From assembly GCA_027622275.1 (NCBI GenBank), contig JAQBZB010000051.1, forward strand, positions 1 through 39,094: a stretch of 39,094 bases of DNA. Direction: 5' to 3'. The translations under genes were made by a program, and so were the position numbers. The notes under the pieces were generated by a model, which searched no databases, was not told the DNA's origin, and saw only the letters and a program-made list of their open reading frames with translations. Positions within the stretch are counted from its first letter, which is position 1; every line of letters begins with the position of its first letter. Positions 8,089 through 16,268 of the stretch are shown here, in pieces. The DNA is from Planctomycetota bacterium (GTDB lineage: Bacteria > Planctomycetota > Planctomycetia > Pirellulales > Pirellulaceae).

Positions 8089-10194
8089 TCACCCGACGAA
8101 CAGACTTCCAATCTGATAAGTGAGAAAGGCAGCAACGTAGGCTAAGCCGGTCATGTAAGCAAACGTAAACGCTGGCCATCGCCAGCTGTTCGTTTCGCGT
8201 TTAATGACGGCCAGCGTCGACGAACATTGAGCACACAATGCGAAAAATACCATGATCGACAAGGCAACGGGAACATTGAAGACTCTCTTGTCCGTGCCTT
8301 CCCACGTCGCCGACCGCAATGTCTCGCGGAGCGTCTCCGATTGCTCGTCTTCATCCTCTCCCAGATTATAGATCACCCCAAGTGTCGCGATGACTACCTC
8401 GCGAGCCGGAAACGAGGCAATCGCCGCACAACCGATCTTCCAATCCCAGCCCAACGGCCGAACGGCCGGTTCGACCAGTTGGCCCGCTCGCCCGAGAAAG
8501 CTATGCCGCAGCTGTTCGCTCGGATTCTCGGCGGCCTCATATCGCGGATAATAGGCGGCGGCCCAAACCAGAATGGTGACGGCGAAAATCAAAGTGCCAG
8601 CCCGCCGGACGAACGCCCACCCCCGATCGAGCATCCGATACAGCACGATGCCGAGACCCGGTAGCTTGTAGCTGGGAAGCTCCATCACGAACGGCGGCGT
8701 CGCTCCTTTGAGGATGGTTCGGCGGAGGACGAGTGTCACGAAGACGGCCGTAACGATGCCAATCGCGTACATGGCGAACATCGTGAGGCCTTGCAAGCCA
8801 AAGACGCCGAGGACGCGCTGGCTTGGTATGAACGCACCAATCAGCAGCGTGTAGACCGGCAGTCTGGCACTGCAACTCATCAGTGGTGCGACGAGGATCG
8901 TGATCAGTCGGTCTCGCGGATTCTCGATGACACGAGCCGACATGATTCCCGGTACCGCACAGGCGAAGGAAGACAGCAGCGGAATGAACGATTTGCCGCT
9001 CAGTCCAACCCGCGACATCAAACGATCCATCAGATACGCGGCTCGCGACATATAGCCGCAGTCTTCTAGAATCGCGATGAACAAGAAGAGTACAAAGATC
9101 TGCGGCAAGAAGACGAGGACTCCACCAACACCCTCGATGGCACCGTTGATGATCAGCGACTGTAGCGCCCCTTCGGCGAGCGCCGCGGCGACAAAGTTTG
9201 ACGCGTGACTCTTCAGCCAGTCGATAAGATCGGACGCCGGTCCCGCGATCCAAAAGACTGCTTGGAACAAGAAAATCATCAGCAAGACGAAGACCGTTGT
9301 TCCCCAAATTCGATGTGTCAGGACACGGTCGACCTTATCGCTGAAACTTTTCGGCCGTGAGCTGGGACGTTGCACAACGCCATCAAGTAACTGGCCGATC
9401 CACTGATACCGGGCCATCGCCTCAACAGCGGGAACCGGCATCCCGGCACCGGCCAGCCGTTGGCGAGCGGCCGAAATGGCCGTTTGAATGGAATCGTTGA
9501 TCTCGCGAATTCCACCGTGTGATAAGTAACCGCTCGTGTCCAGCAACAGACGCTCGACGAGATAGCGCGGCAGCGGAGTCTCGAATTCTTGCTCGCAGTG
9601 CGTTTCCAGCTTGGTGACTTCGGCTTGAAACAGTTCCGGGAATGGACTCTCGGGTGGCGTTTGCTTGACCTTCAGCGTATCAACGAGTGCCTGTTTGAGT
9701 TCCTCGAGTCCCCATTTGCGATTTGCTTGGATTTCGATGACCGGCACATGCAGCCGATTGCGGAGCAAGTCGACGTCGATGGTCATGCCCCGGTCGCGCG
9801 CTACGTCGACCATGTTAAGAGCGATAACGGTTGGTTTGCCAAGTTCGAGAACTTGACTAACCAGATAGAAGTTTCGCTCTAAGTTGCTTGCATCAACAAT
9901 ACAGAGCACGGCATCAGGCTCGTCGACGGCGTTCTGCCGCCCCAGTAAAACGTCAACGGCGATCATCTCGTCGGGTGACCTCGGGGCGAGGCTGTAAGAA
10001 CCCGGAAGATCGACGATGGTGAACGGTTGCCAATGAAACTCGGCGTGCCCCAGTTTCTTCTCGACCGTGACTCCCGGGTAGTTTCCAGTCCGTTGGCGAA
10101 CGCCACACAGCGCGCTAAACAACGTCGACTTTCCCGTGTTTGGATTGCCGAGCAGCGCGACAGTTAGAGTTTGCGGAGGGGATTCGGCGGGCAT
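8089..10194 (-). CDS. feoB: Ferrous iron transporter FeoB
   Basis: 701 residues. The N-terminal G domain has G1 GNPNTGKST (residues 16-24), G3 DLPG (62-65) and G4 NMVD (127-130). A helical GDI-like spacer follows, then the polytopic Gate/FeoB_C membrane domain with GFIPLLSSFACAVPGIMSAR-like sequence (here SFIPLLSSFACAVPGIMSAR) and a second gate repeat. FeoB imports Fe(II) through the inner membrane under GTPase control. It is preceded by two feoA genes (gap of 30 bp) and followed by the Cys-rich partner gene. Length is close to typical for the family. Confidence 0.97.
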   Translation of the reverse strand: MPAESPPQTLTVALLGNPNTGKSTLFSALCGVRQRTGNYPGVTVEKKLGHAEFHWQPFTIVDLPGSYSLAPRSPDEMIAVDVLLGRQNAVDEPDAVLCIVDASNLERNFYLVSQVLELGKPTVIALNMVDVARDRGMTIDVDLLRNRLHVPVIEIQANRKWGLEELKQALVDTLKVKQTPPESPFPELFQAEVTKLETHCEQEFETPLPRYLVERLLLDTSGYLSHGGIREINDSIQTAISAARQRLAGAGMPVPAVEAMARYQWIGQLLDGVVQRPSSRPKSFSDKVDRVLTHRIWGTTVFVLLMIFLFQAVFWIAGPASDLIDWLKSHASNFVAAALAEGALQSLIINGAIEGVGGVLVFLPQIFVLFLFIAILEDCGYMSRAAYLMDRLMSRVGLSGKSFIPLLSSFACAVPGIMSARVIENPRDRLITILVAPLMSCSARLPVYTLLIGAFIPSQRVLGVFGLQGLTMFAMYAIGIVTAVFVTLVLRRTILKGATPPFVMELPSYKLPGLGIVLYRMLDRGWAFVRRAGTLIFAVTILVWAAAYYPRYEAAENPSEQLRHSFLGRAGQLVEPAVRPLGWDWKIGCAAIASFPAREVVIATLGVIYNLGEDEDEQSETLRETLRSATWEGTDKRVFNVPVALSIMVFFALCAQCSSTLAVIKRETNSWRWPAFTFAYMTGLAYVAAFLTYQIGSLFVG

Positions 10195-10224
10195 ATCGAT
10201 GGTCGACTAGAAGCGGGTCAGTGG

Positions 10225-10455
10225 TCAGGCAGTCAGTTCGATCGTAACGCGGGCAGCCTCGCTTTTCCGCAGGCTCAGGCGGTATCCACGGATCTCGATT
10301 TCGATGGGATCGCCAAGTGGCGCGATGCCAATCAGTTCAAATTCGGTGCCGGGCGTGAGTCCCATTTCAAGCAGCCGAATCGCGACGTCGTCCATTCCGT
10401 CCACCCGCACGACCACTCCGCCCTGCCCTACCTTGGCGTCGGACAACACGCTCAA
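10225..10455 (-). CDS. feoA: FeoA domain protein (second copy)
   Basis: 76 residues. It has the SH3-like FeoA fold pattern with MGLTPGTEFELIGIAPLGDPIEIEIRG and ending SLRKSEAARVTI, the canonical FeoA core. FeoA is a small cytoplasmic partner needed for FeoB activity. Its ATG overlaps the stop of the other FeoA gene, so translation is coupled, and feoB follows 30 bp later. Of the two, this one is closest to the standard FeoA. Confidence 0.93.
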   Translation of the reverse strand: MSVLSDAKVGQGGVVVRVDGMDDVAIRLLEMGLTPGTEFELIGIAPLGDPIEIEIRGYRLSLRKSEAARVTIELTA

Positions 10456-10688
10456 CTTGCGACTCCCGGCCGAACCATCACGCTGAACAGATCCGCATCA
10501 CGGAAGCAGAGCTTTTGGTCGGCGATCCGGACGATACAGGGAATCCCCGGCTCAAGCATCTCGACCGGCACTCCGGCACGCAGACCAAGCTCCTCGAGCC
10601 GGTGGACTTGTTCCGACTGACCGACCAAATGCTCGATCAAAGCGTGCTGGCCTCGCACCAGCAGATTTAACGGAAGCAGTTCTTCCAC
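10452..10688 (-). CDS. FeoA domain protein (first copy, divergent)
   Basis: 78 residues, first gene of the feo operon. The pattern LEELGLRAGVPVEMLEPGIPCIVRIADQKLCFRDADLFSVMV follows FeoA, but it lacks the usual DPIEIEIRG tract, which is replaced by GIPCIVRIADQ. It opens with an unusual MEELLPLNLLVRGQHALIEHLVG segment. It probably forms an SH3-like domain that partners FeoB or the second FeoA. A Fur-box-like palindrome lies 35-49 bp upstream of its start. Confidence 0.88.
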   Translation of the reverse strand: MEELLPLNLLVRGQHALIEHLVGQSEQVHRLEELGLRAGVPVEMLEPGIPCIVRIADQKLCFRDADLFSVMVRPGVAS

Positions 10689-10722
10689 GTGAGGGGCTCC
10701 TCGAAGGCAAAGCCATGTGACT

Positions 10723-10737
10723 GAGACTGTGTCTCAA
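10723..10737. promoter_or_regulatory. Candidate Fur-type operator upstream of the feo operon
   Basis: TGAGACTGTGTCTCA is an interrupted palindrome (6-bp arms, 3-bp centre) and fits the 7-1-7 layout of Fur boxes, such as the TGAGAATGATTCTCA form, with six of seven arm positions pairing. It ends 35 bp before the first feoA start, where an iron-responsive repressor would be expected. The assignment to Fur rather than a DtxR-type regulator is inference. Confidence 0.5.
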
Positions 10738-10859
10738 TACGATGCTTTGATGATAGTCTTCCGACTGATGATTAGCAACGGCCAACGATTTGCCGAGCCG
10801 ATTTCGATCAGAGGTCGAGGGCCGACGTTCCGGTGTCCGCGTCGTACGGAAACAGGGGG

Positions 10860-11819
10860 CTATTCGGCCACAACTGGCGACTTGAGTGTGCCGATTCCGG
10901 CAATCGTCGCTTCGACTTCGTCGCCTGCGTGGAGATAGGTTCCTGTGGTACTCCCGACTCCGGCGGCGGTGCCCGTCGAGATAATGTCACCGGGCTCAAG
11001 CGTCACGAAGCTAGAAATGAACTCAATGACCGCGGCGACCGGAAAGATCTGTTGCGCGGTTGAGGCGTCTTGACGCACGGTGCCGTTGACGGTGAGTTTC
11101 ATGTCGAGCTTCTGTGGATCGGGGATTTCGTCGGGAGTGACGACACACGGTCCGCACGGGCAGAAGCTGTCGTGCCATTTGCCGTGCAGCCAGTCGAAGA
11201 ACACGTCCTTCTCGCGTTCCTTGCGGCCGGGGTTGGGACGGAACTTGCGATTGGAGATGTCGTTGATGACCGTGTAGCCAGCGACATAGTCGAGCGCTTC
11301 GGCCTCGCTCACGCCCTTCGCTTCACGACCAATGATCACGGCAAGTTCCAGTTCCCAATCGATGTGATTGGGCGAGACGTTCGGGATTCGAATCGGTTTG
11401 CCTGGATCGGTCAACGTCGTCGTAGGTGGCTTCATGAAGACGTACGGAAACGTCTCGGCTCGCTCCGCCGCGATACCGCCGCCTTCCTCGATGTGCTTCG
11501 CGTAGTTACCCGCCAAGAGGAACAACTTGTTGGGGCGCGGAATTGGGACGAGCAACTCGACTTGGCCGTGTGCCAGTGTCATGTCCTCGGTCAACTCACA
11601 ATCGTCACTGGCCAAGAATTCCGCAAGCTTACGCGTCGCCTCCAAGGCTTCGCCGTCCGGCGGAAGAAATGGAAGCACGCTCGTGCTGATCGGCAATACG
11701 GTCGTTGACTTGGTGGCGATCGTATGAGCTTTTGCTACGGACGATAACGGAATGATTCGATCGTCTTGATAGAATCCGACCGAGATTTGGTTTCCAAACT
11801 TATATCGGCAGAGTCGCAT
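10860..11819 (-). CDS. Fumarylacetoacetate hydrolase family protein
   Basis: 319 residues. The C-terminal FAH domain (about residues 95-315) starts with KLFLLAGNYAKHIEEGG and carries the metal-binding residues in DWELELAVIIG (E-x-E) and in YTVINDISNRK (Asp). It ends with the family's LEPGDIISTGTAAGVG turn. Members are divalent-metal hydrolases, decarboxylases or isomerases acting on beta-diketo or oxo acids in aromatic or sugar acid breakdown. The exact substrate is not visible, and no pathway genes flank it. The insertion DVFFDWLHGKWHDSFCPCGP is typical of the ureidoglycolate lyase/2-keto-3-deoxy acid group. It is upstream of feo on the same strand but 171 bp away, so probably separate. Confidence 0.88.
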   Translation of the reverse strand: MRLCRYKFGNQISVGFYQDDRIIPLSSVAKAHTIATKSTTVLPISTSVLPFLPPDGEALEATRKLAEFLASDDCELTEDMTLAHGQVELLVPIPRPNKLFLLAGNYAKHIEEGGGIAAERAETFPYVFMKPPTTTLTDPGKPIRIPNVSPNHIDWELELAVIIGREAKGVSEAEALDYVAGYTVINDISNRKFRPNPGRKEREKDVFFDWLHGKWHDSFCPCGPCVVTPDEIPDPQKLDMKLTVNGTVRQDASTAQQIFPVAAVIEFISSFVTLEPGDIISTGTAAGVGSTTGTYLHAGDEVEATIAGIGTLKSPVVAE

Positions 11820-11836
11820 CGTGCTTGTTCCTATGA

Positions 11837-11889
11837 GTAGGGTGGGCTGTGCCCACCGAGGTGTATGTGGTGGGCACAGCCCACCCTAC
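11837..11889. repeat. Perfect 21-bp inverted repeat with 11-nt loop
   Basis: Arms at 11837-11857 and 11869-11889 pair perfectly (starting GTAGGGTGGGCTGTGCCCA) around the 11-nt loop at 11858-11868. It lies between the stop of the small hypothetical gene and the start of the FAH-family gene, both on the minus strand. It could end or stabilise the upstream transcript, although no T-tract follows. Confidence 0.85.
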
Positions 11890-11925
11890 GCGAGTTTGAA
11901 CCATCGAACAACTCTCACATACCGG

Positions 11926-12303
11926 TCAAAGCTCTTTCGTCATGCGGCGAAAGTAATCGCCGAGATGGTGTCCGTTTTCCCGGTTGATCCGTTTTCGGAC
12001 TTGATCTTGTGGCGACGTCGCGGCCATTTCCGAGCGGAGACAGATTTGCCCGTCAATCTCCGCCCATTCCCACGCGCCAGTTCTTCTGAGTGCTTCGCCG
12101 ATGTAAGCTCCCCAAATGCGAGCGAGCATCGCAACATTTTCGTCCGACCTGCCGCCCTTAATCGCATACTCGACGTCGTCGGCGTTGGCTTCGATCAAAT
12201 CGATACTGGCTTCCGAGAAGTCGAGTTCGAGCACCAAGTGCTTTCGGGAGAATCGCTGAGCTTCGAGCGCATTCGCTTTCATCTCTTCGGCAAGGTCTGA
12301 CAT
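11926..12303 (-). CDS. Small hypothetical cytoplasmic protein
   Basis: 125 residues from ATG at 12303, which has AAAGGAC upstream. The frame continues to 12522 upstream, but that extension runs into the end of the symporter gene and is not used. The protein is helical and acidic at first (MSDLAEEMKANALEAQRF), then has ARIWGAYIGEALRRTGAWEWAEIDG. This resembles small DUF3806-like or immunity-type proteins, where GAYLGExL is common; the resemblance is by eye only. No membrane segment or signal is visible. It lies downstream of the symporter on the same strand (80 bp gap) and may be cotranscribed. Function unknown. Confidence 0.65.
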   Translation of the reverse strand: MSDLAEEMKANALEAQRFSRKHLVLELDFSEASIDLIEANADDVEYAIKGGRSDENVAMLARIWGAYIGEALRRTGAWEWAEIDGQICLRSEMAATSPQDQVRKRINRENGHHLGDYFRRMTKEL

Positions 12304-12383
12304 GGTTCGTCCTTTGGTCGTTTGTAGCACTTGGTTCGCGTGCCGGAACTTATTCACGGAAGAACGCGCACGGACTGCGTGCG

Positions 12384-14027
12384 CTAGGCGGAATCCTCGT
12401 TCGGTGTAGCGTTGCGAGTTTGCCACGTCAAGCCGTCCCGGCACCGCGCGACGCGTCCTTCGACAAAACTCGCCAATAGAGAGACGAGAAAGGTAACGGT
12501 CAGCGAACATGGCATGATCCACGTAAAGCTAAGCGTTCGATCGGGAAAGCTCCAGCCAAAAGCAGTCAGGAGCGGGGCGAGTTGCTCGAAGTAGCCCAGC
12601 CCGATACTCGTTGCAAGGCCGGCGGCGACTCCGGCGATGACGGCTCTTTCACCAACGCGCGGCACGAACATGCCGACGAGAAACAGCCCGCCGAGCGGAG
12701 CGGTAATGGCATTGAATGTCCGCGGCATCGCATCGACCACGCCCCACTTGTCCGGCAAAAAGCTGAGGCAATACGCGGCGATCGTGATCAGCAGACCGGC
12801 GATTAATGTGATGGACTTGGCTTTTCCAACGTGCGACTTGTCCGGCGACGCCGACCGTTGCTCGGTCGTGATGACCGTGGCGATCGAATTGATACCAGAG
12901 TCGATGCTCGACATCGCCGCTGCCAGGAGAGCCGCGAGGATGGCTCCGCCGCAGCCAACTGGCAGGCGGCTGACAGCGAACGACGGAAAGATCAGACTTT
13001 GCTGTTTCGTCGAGCTTAAGCCGCCATCGATGGCGATGCCTTGACCAACATAGAAATACAGGACGGCGAGCCCAACGACAACGAGCATCAAATTGATCCC
13101 GACGCCAAACAACGAGCCCGTCACGAAGCTTCGCCGGGCGGACTTCATGTCGCTGGTGCTGAAGTAACGCTGGACGGTCATCTGATTTCCGACGTGTGTA
13201 CAAACGTGCCAGATGCACATATTGAAAGCCACGGTGACGACGGTCGCTCGAACGAACGGATCGAAGCTGAACAGCGGCAACGAGTGGGTCGCGTTGGTGC
13301 TGGTCAGGTGACGACTCGCGGCCTGATACCAATCGGGCAACCAGGTGCCGGTCGTGACTGCGATGAAGCCAATCGTGAACAGGCCGCCACCGATCAGTAG
13401 CACCACTTGAACGACATCTGTCCAGATGACCGCCCGTAATCCTCCTAGCATCGTATAGCTTGTTGCGACGATGCCGACCGTCACAATCACGAGGAGCAAC
13501 TGGGCGGACGCGGCTGGTTCTGAGATCCCGAAACTCTCGAACACCGTCACGACCGCCCCCGGAACCGACAAATCACTGACGCGCGCCAACGCTTTGGCAG
13601 AGAGCAGAACGACGAACCCCATCCAAAGCACGACCATCGTGATGAAGAGCCCGACACCAAGCTTTCGTGCCGTACGCCCGAAGCGGTGCTCCAAGTATTC
13701 ATACGCCGACGTATACCGAAACCGCATCAGGAACGGGATGCAAAACACCCACACGATGACCATCTCGAAGGGAATCGCCAGCATCTTGCCGAAGATATGC
13801 GTGACGCCCGACTTCCACACTTCGCCGGGCTCCGAGAGATAGGTCAAGCTCGACAGCAGCGAAGCGATCACGCTCAATCCGACCGCGAACCAAGGCATCT
13901 GTCGCCCGGCCAGGAAGTATTCGTCGTCGCTGCTTTGCCGCCGCGAAAGGTAGACGCCAAACGCGATCATTCCAGCCAGATAGGCCGCAATGACCGCGTG
14001 GTCTTGCCAGGCGAGCGCGAGCAGCAT
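12384..14027 (-). CDS. Sodium:solute symporter (SSS family)
   Basis: 547 residues with about 13 hydrophobic segments. It begins LAGMIAFGVYLSRRQSSDDEYFLAGRQMPWFAVGLSVIASLLS, the typical SSS N-terminus with the YFLAGR motif, and has SSIDSGINSIATVI at the sodium-site helix 8 position. The organisation matches sodium-coupled uptake proteins of the PutP/SGLT fold, of the sort annotated as sialic acid or myo-inositol-type transporters in planctomycetes. The substrate cannot be inferred from neighbours. A remnant of a PQQ-like gene lies just upstream, so the ancestral neighbour may have been lost. Confidence 0.92.
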   Translation of the reverse strand: MLLALAWQDHAVIAAYLAGMIAFGVYLSRRQSSDDEYFLAGRQMPWFAVGLSVIASLLSSLTYLSEPGEVWKSGVTHIFGKMLAIPFEMVIVWVFCIPFLMRFRYTSAYEYLEHRFGRTARKLGVGLFITMVVLWMGFVVLLSAKALARVSDLSVPGAVVTVFESFGISEPAASAQLLLVIVTVGIVATSYTMLGGLRAVIWTDVVQVVLLIGGGLFTIGFIAVTTGTWLPDWYQAASRHLTSTNATHSLPLFSFDPFVRATVVTVAFNMCIWHVCTHVGNQMTVQRYFSTSDMKSARRSFVTGSLFGVGINLMLVVVGLAVLYFYVGQGIAIDGGLSSTKQQSLIFPSFAVSRLPVGCGGAILAALLAAAMSSIDSGINSIATVITTEQRSASPDKSHVGKAKSITLIAGLLITIAAYCLSFLPDKWGVVDAMPRTFNAITAPLGGLFLVGMFVPRVGERAVIAGVAAGLATSIGLGYFEQLAPLLTAFGWSFPDRTLSFTWIMPCSLTVTFLVSLLASFVEGRVARCRDGLTWQTRNATPNEDSA

Positions 14028-14050
14028 CGATGATTCCTTGAGTGACAGCT

Positions 14051-14164
14051 CTACTTACGAACGTCGTAGCAGAGCATCTCGTGCTGATTTCGCAAGTACA
14101 AACGACCATCCGCGACGACCGGATGCGCCCAACTGTCGCCGTTCTTGACGAAAGCAGAGATGCC
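14051..14164 (-). pseudogene. C-terminal remnant of a PQQ-like beta-propeller protein
   Basis: In one minus-strand frame, about 38 codons before a TAG at 14051 read [20 protein letters not shown], then a tail [16 protein letters not shown]. This is the characteristic C-terminal blade of planctomycete PQQ-like (quinoprotein/WD-like) outer-membrane assembly-type repeat proteins. Upstream the similarity ends and an in-frame stop occurs at about 14183. No longer coding frame supports an intact gene, so it is read as a leftover of a deleted gene. Confidence 0.7.
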
Positions 14165-14232
14165 AGTTGGGCAGCGGGATCCCTAGCCATGCGAGCCGAT
14201 CGCGCGTCAGGTGGACGCCCAGCAAAAGCAAA

Positions 14233-14273
14233 CGGGCCAGGAATCTCTTTTCGCCGAAGAGATGCCTGACCCG
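14233..14273 (-). terminator. Imperfect hairpin downstream of the DUF1598 gene
   Basis: Two 17-nt arms (14233-14249 and 14257-14273) pair at 15 of 17 positions around a 7-nt loop. On the minus strand they are followed by the T-rich stretch TTTGCTTTTGC. The position, 63 bp after the DUF1598 stop, suits an intrinsic terminator for that gene. Confidence 0.6.
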
Positions 14274-14335
14274 AATTGCTGGAGATTGATGGGAGGTGTG
14301 GTCCGTGGGTGATGGCGCGAACGCTGACGCCACCG

Positions 14336-15727
14336 CTAGTCCCACCACCATTGACCTGGCTTGAGATGGTCGAGCGTGATCTCGCCGCGCTGCTTCTTGA
14401 CGGCACCTTGTTCATCGGGAAGCAAACTGGCGGAGGTTAGCGCCAGACGCGGCTGAATGTTAACGCCGCCGCCGATCGGTGTCGTCAGGTGATTACCTCG
14501 CCAGAACGCGGAAACAGCCGCCTCGACTTGCTGGGGAGCATTACCCGTTTGAACGGAATAAGCCTGCTCGTTACCGAACAGGTCCATCGACCAGCCGACT
14601 TGGCCGTAGAAGTCTTGGCGTTGGATGTAGGCCGCGGCGACCGACATGTCGATCAAGTTACGAAGCTGTGCGTAAACCGGTACTGCCTTGGCGAGTTCCG
14701 GATACTTCTCGGTGAAGCCGTCAACAAATCGCTTGCTCGCCATATTCACTTGAGCGGCGTTCACTCGTGTGCCATCCGCGGCAACCATTTCGTCGGCCCC
14801 GATCAGCTTGACCGCATTGCCAACCAGTTCCATCGCCAGTTCGTCCTCGCTAACCCGGACGCATTCGTAGTCGGGCACGAAGTACCACCGTTGCATCGCG
14901 TTTTTGGCGATCGACGCGGGACTGGCAAGTTCGACGTAACTCTTCATCTTCTTAACGCTCGTGCGTTCGAGGCCGATCCCGATCAGCTTCATGCGGTAGT
15001 CGGCTTCGACAAGAATCTTGGCAAAGTGCGTGTCCGCGGGAATTCCGCCGATGGTGATGTTCTGAAGACCCAGGCTCTTTCGCAAGCCGTCCACGATGAA
15101 CCTCGTTTGATCAGGAGTAGCTCTGCCACCAAGTCGCACGAGGAACTGCTGCATGTTTGCCAGACCTTCTTGCGTCGGATCGATCGAGCAGCGAATGACT
15201 GGCGTTTCGCTGCCGCCCGGTGGAAACGCACGTAGCGCGACGATCAGGTCTTGCAACTCGATCACCGGCGCTCCGCTCGTAATGCCGCGAACGCGACCCG
15301 ACAGGTCCGATGCCCAACCTTCGGCGGGCCCCGCAACAACAATGTCACCCGTTTCCGGATAGACAAAGACGTATTGGATTCGTTGCAATCCGGCCAGGTA
15401 CAGCATCGCTTCCGTAGGCGTCTCACCGGCCGCAATCCGCGCGGCGACAGCGGCTTCGAGGCGGTTCAACGAAACCTTCCGCAGATCGCTCGACTTCGCA
15501 ATATCCGCAGGGAGCGAGCGCCTTGCCGCGGCAATGCTACTGCCCGCCAGTTTTCCAGTTCGATCCACAAACATGTGGAATCGAAGCACTCCGCCCGCGT
15601 CGACTTCGACGCCAGCCACACTGCTCGTCGTCGTTGTCGTCGTCGTATTTTGAGCCGGGAGCGTCGTCGCGCTCAGCCCGATAACCAAGAACAACAGCCC
15701 AGAGACGCTGATTCGTCGCAGAATCAT
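14336..15727 (-). CDS. Secreted DUF1598 protein
   Basis: 463 residues from ATG at 15727, chosen because AGAGGAGAGG lies just upstream and the protein then opens with a clear signal peptide (MILRRISVSGLLFLVIGLSA, cleavage near PAQ). The frame continues to 15766 but without a better site. A poly-Thr stretch follows the signal. The body (LEAAVAARIAAGETPTEAMLYLAGLQRIQYVFVYPETGDIVVAGPAEGW onward) is DUF1598, a family largely confined to planctomycetes with no known function. It includes a strongly conserved WYFVPDYECVRVSEDELAMEL tract and ends with an aromatic WWWD. It is a likely periplasmic or cell-envelope protein. It is divergent from the desaturase gene, with about 540 bp between the two starts. 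Confidence 0.88.
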   Translation of the reverse strand: MILRRISVSGLLFLVIGLSATTLPAQNTTTTTTTSSVAGVEVDAGGVLRFHMFVDRTGKLAGSSIAAARRSLPADIAKSSDLRKVSLNRLEAAVAARIAAGETPTEAMLYLAGLQRIQYVFVYPETGDIVVAGPAEGWASDLSGRVRGITSGAPVIELQDLIVALRAFPPGGSETPVIRCSIDPTQEGLANMQQFLVRLGGRATPDQTRFIVDGLRKSLGLQNITIGGIPADTHFAKILVEADYRMKLIGIGLERTSVKKMKSYVELASPASIAKNAMQRWYFVPDYECVRVSEDELAMELVGNAVKLIGADEMVAADGTRVNAAQVNMASKRFVDGFTEKYPELAKAVPVYAQLRNLIDMSVAAAYIQRQDFYGQVGWSMDLFGNEQAYSVQTGNAPQQVEAAVSAFWRGNHLTTPIGGGVNIQPRLALTSASLLPDEQGAVKKQRGEITLDHLKPGQWWWD

Positions 15728-16268
15728 CAGGAACCTCTCCTCTTGCGGTGACCGGTACGCTCCCAACCCCAGCCGCGCTCCGAAAAGCTCGAATCGTCTG
15801 AGGCGGGAACGCTTGATTTGTTGAATTCACACGGAAAATTGTTGCAAATACACGCCACATCGACGCGATGTTGCGGAGTTTCTGTTTGCTAAAGACAATA
15901 ACTGATCTTAATTGGGCAGCTTAGAGAAGGCAAGTAAAACTGCCGCTCGGTGTTGGGCCGGAACAGGGTTTTCAGTTTCGGCAAGTTCGGCGCGGATTCC
16001 CGAACTGCGAAGCTTTTCCCAGCCTACGCGAATTCTTTGCCTCGAAAATGATCTGGGGCATTCATCCGTCGTGGCGAGTTTGTGCAAGCAGTGCAAGGAG
16101 TTACAGCGTGCCCGGAAAGATTTACAGAACATTTACACAACCGAGACGGCACCAAAACCGGGGTGTCGCCGATATCGACTACAATTCCGAGCCCGTGGGG
16201 ATGATTGCATTGAACCCGCAACGCAACGCGACGACGCGTCGCCCTAGCTAGTATTGAGGAGCCAAACC
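15728..16268. other. 541-bp divergent intergenic region
   Basis: Upstream of both the DUF1598 gene (minus) and the desaturase gene (plus). Short frames exist here on both strands but have no ribosome binding site or family-like sequence, so I call no gene. Within it, ATTTACA occurs at 16120-16126 and 16131-16137, eleven bases apart and so on the same helix face, with a related TTACA at 16101. These direct repeats could be a regulator site for the desaturase; this is a weak inference. No clear promoter boxes were identified. Confidence 0.5.

Noticed and set aside
8537-9307. 256-codon minus-strand frame inside feoB
   Set aside because: Alternative frame of feoB, which has all GTPase and gate motifs in the real frame.
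12304-12522. Extension of the small hypothetical gene
   Set aside because: Overlaps the symporter end; the shorter start has AAAGGAC.
15912-16247. Plus-strand frame upstream of the desaturase
   Set aside because: No ribosome site, atypical residue content, lies in the divergent promoter region.
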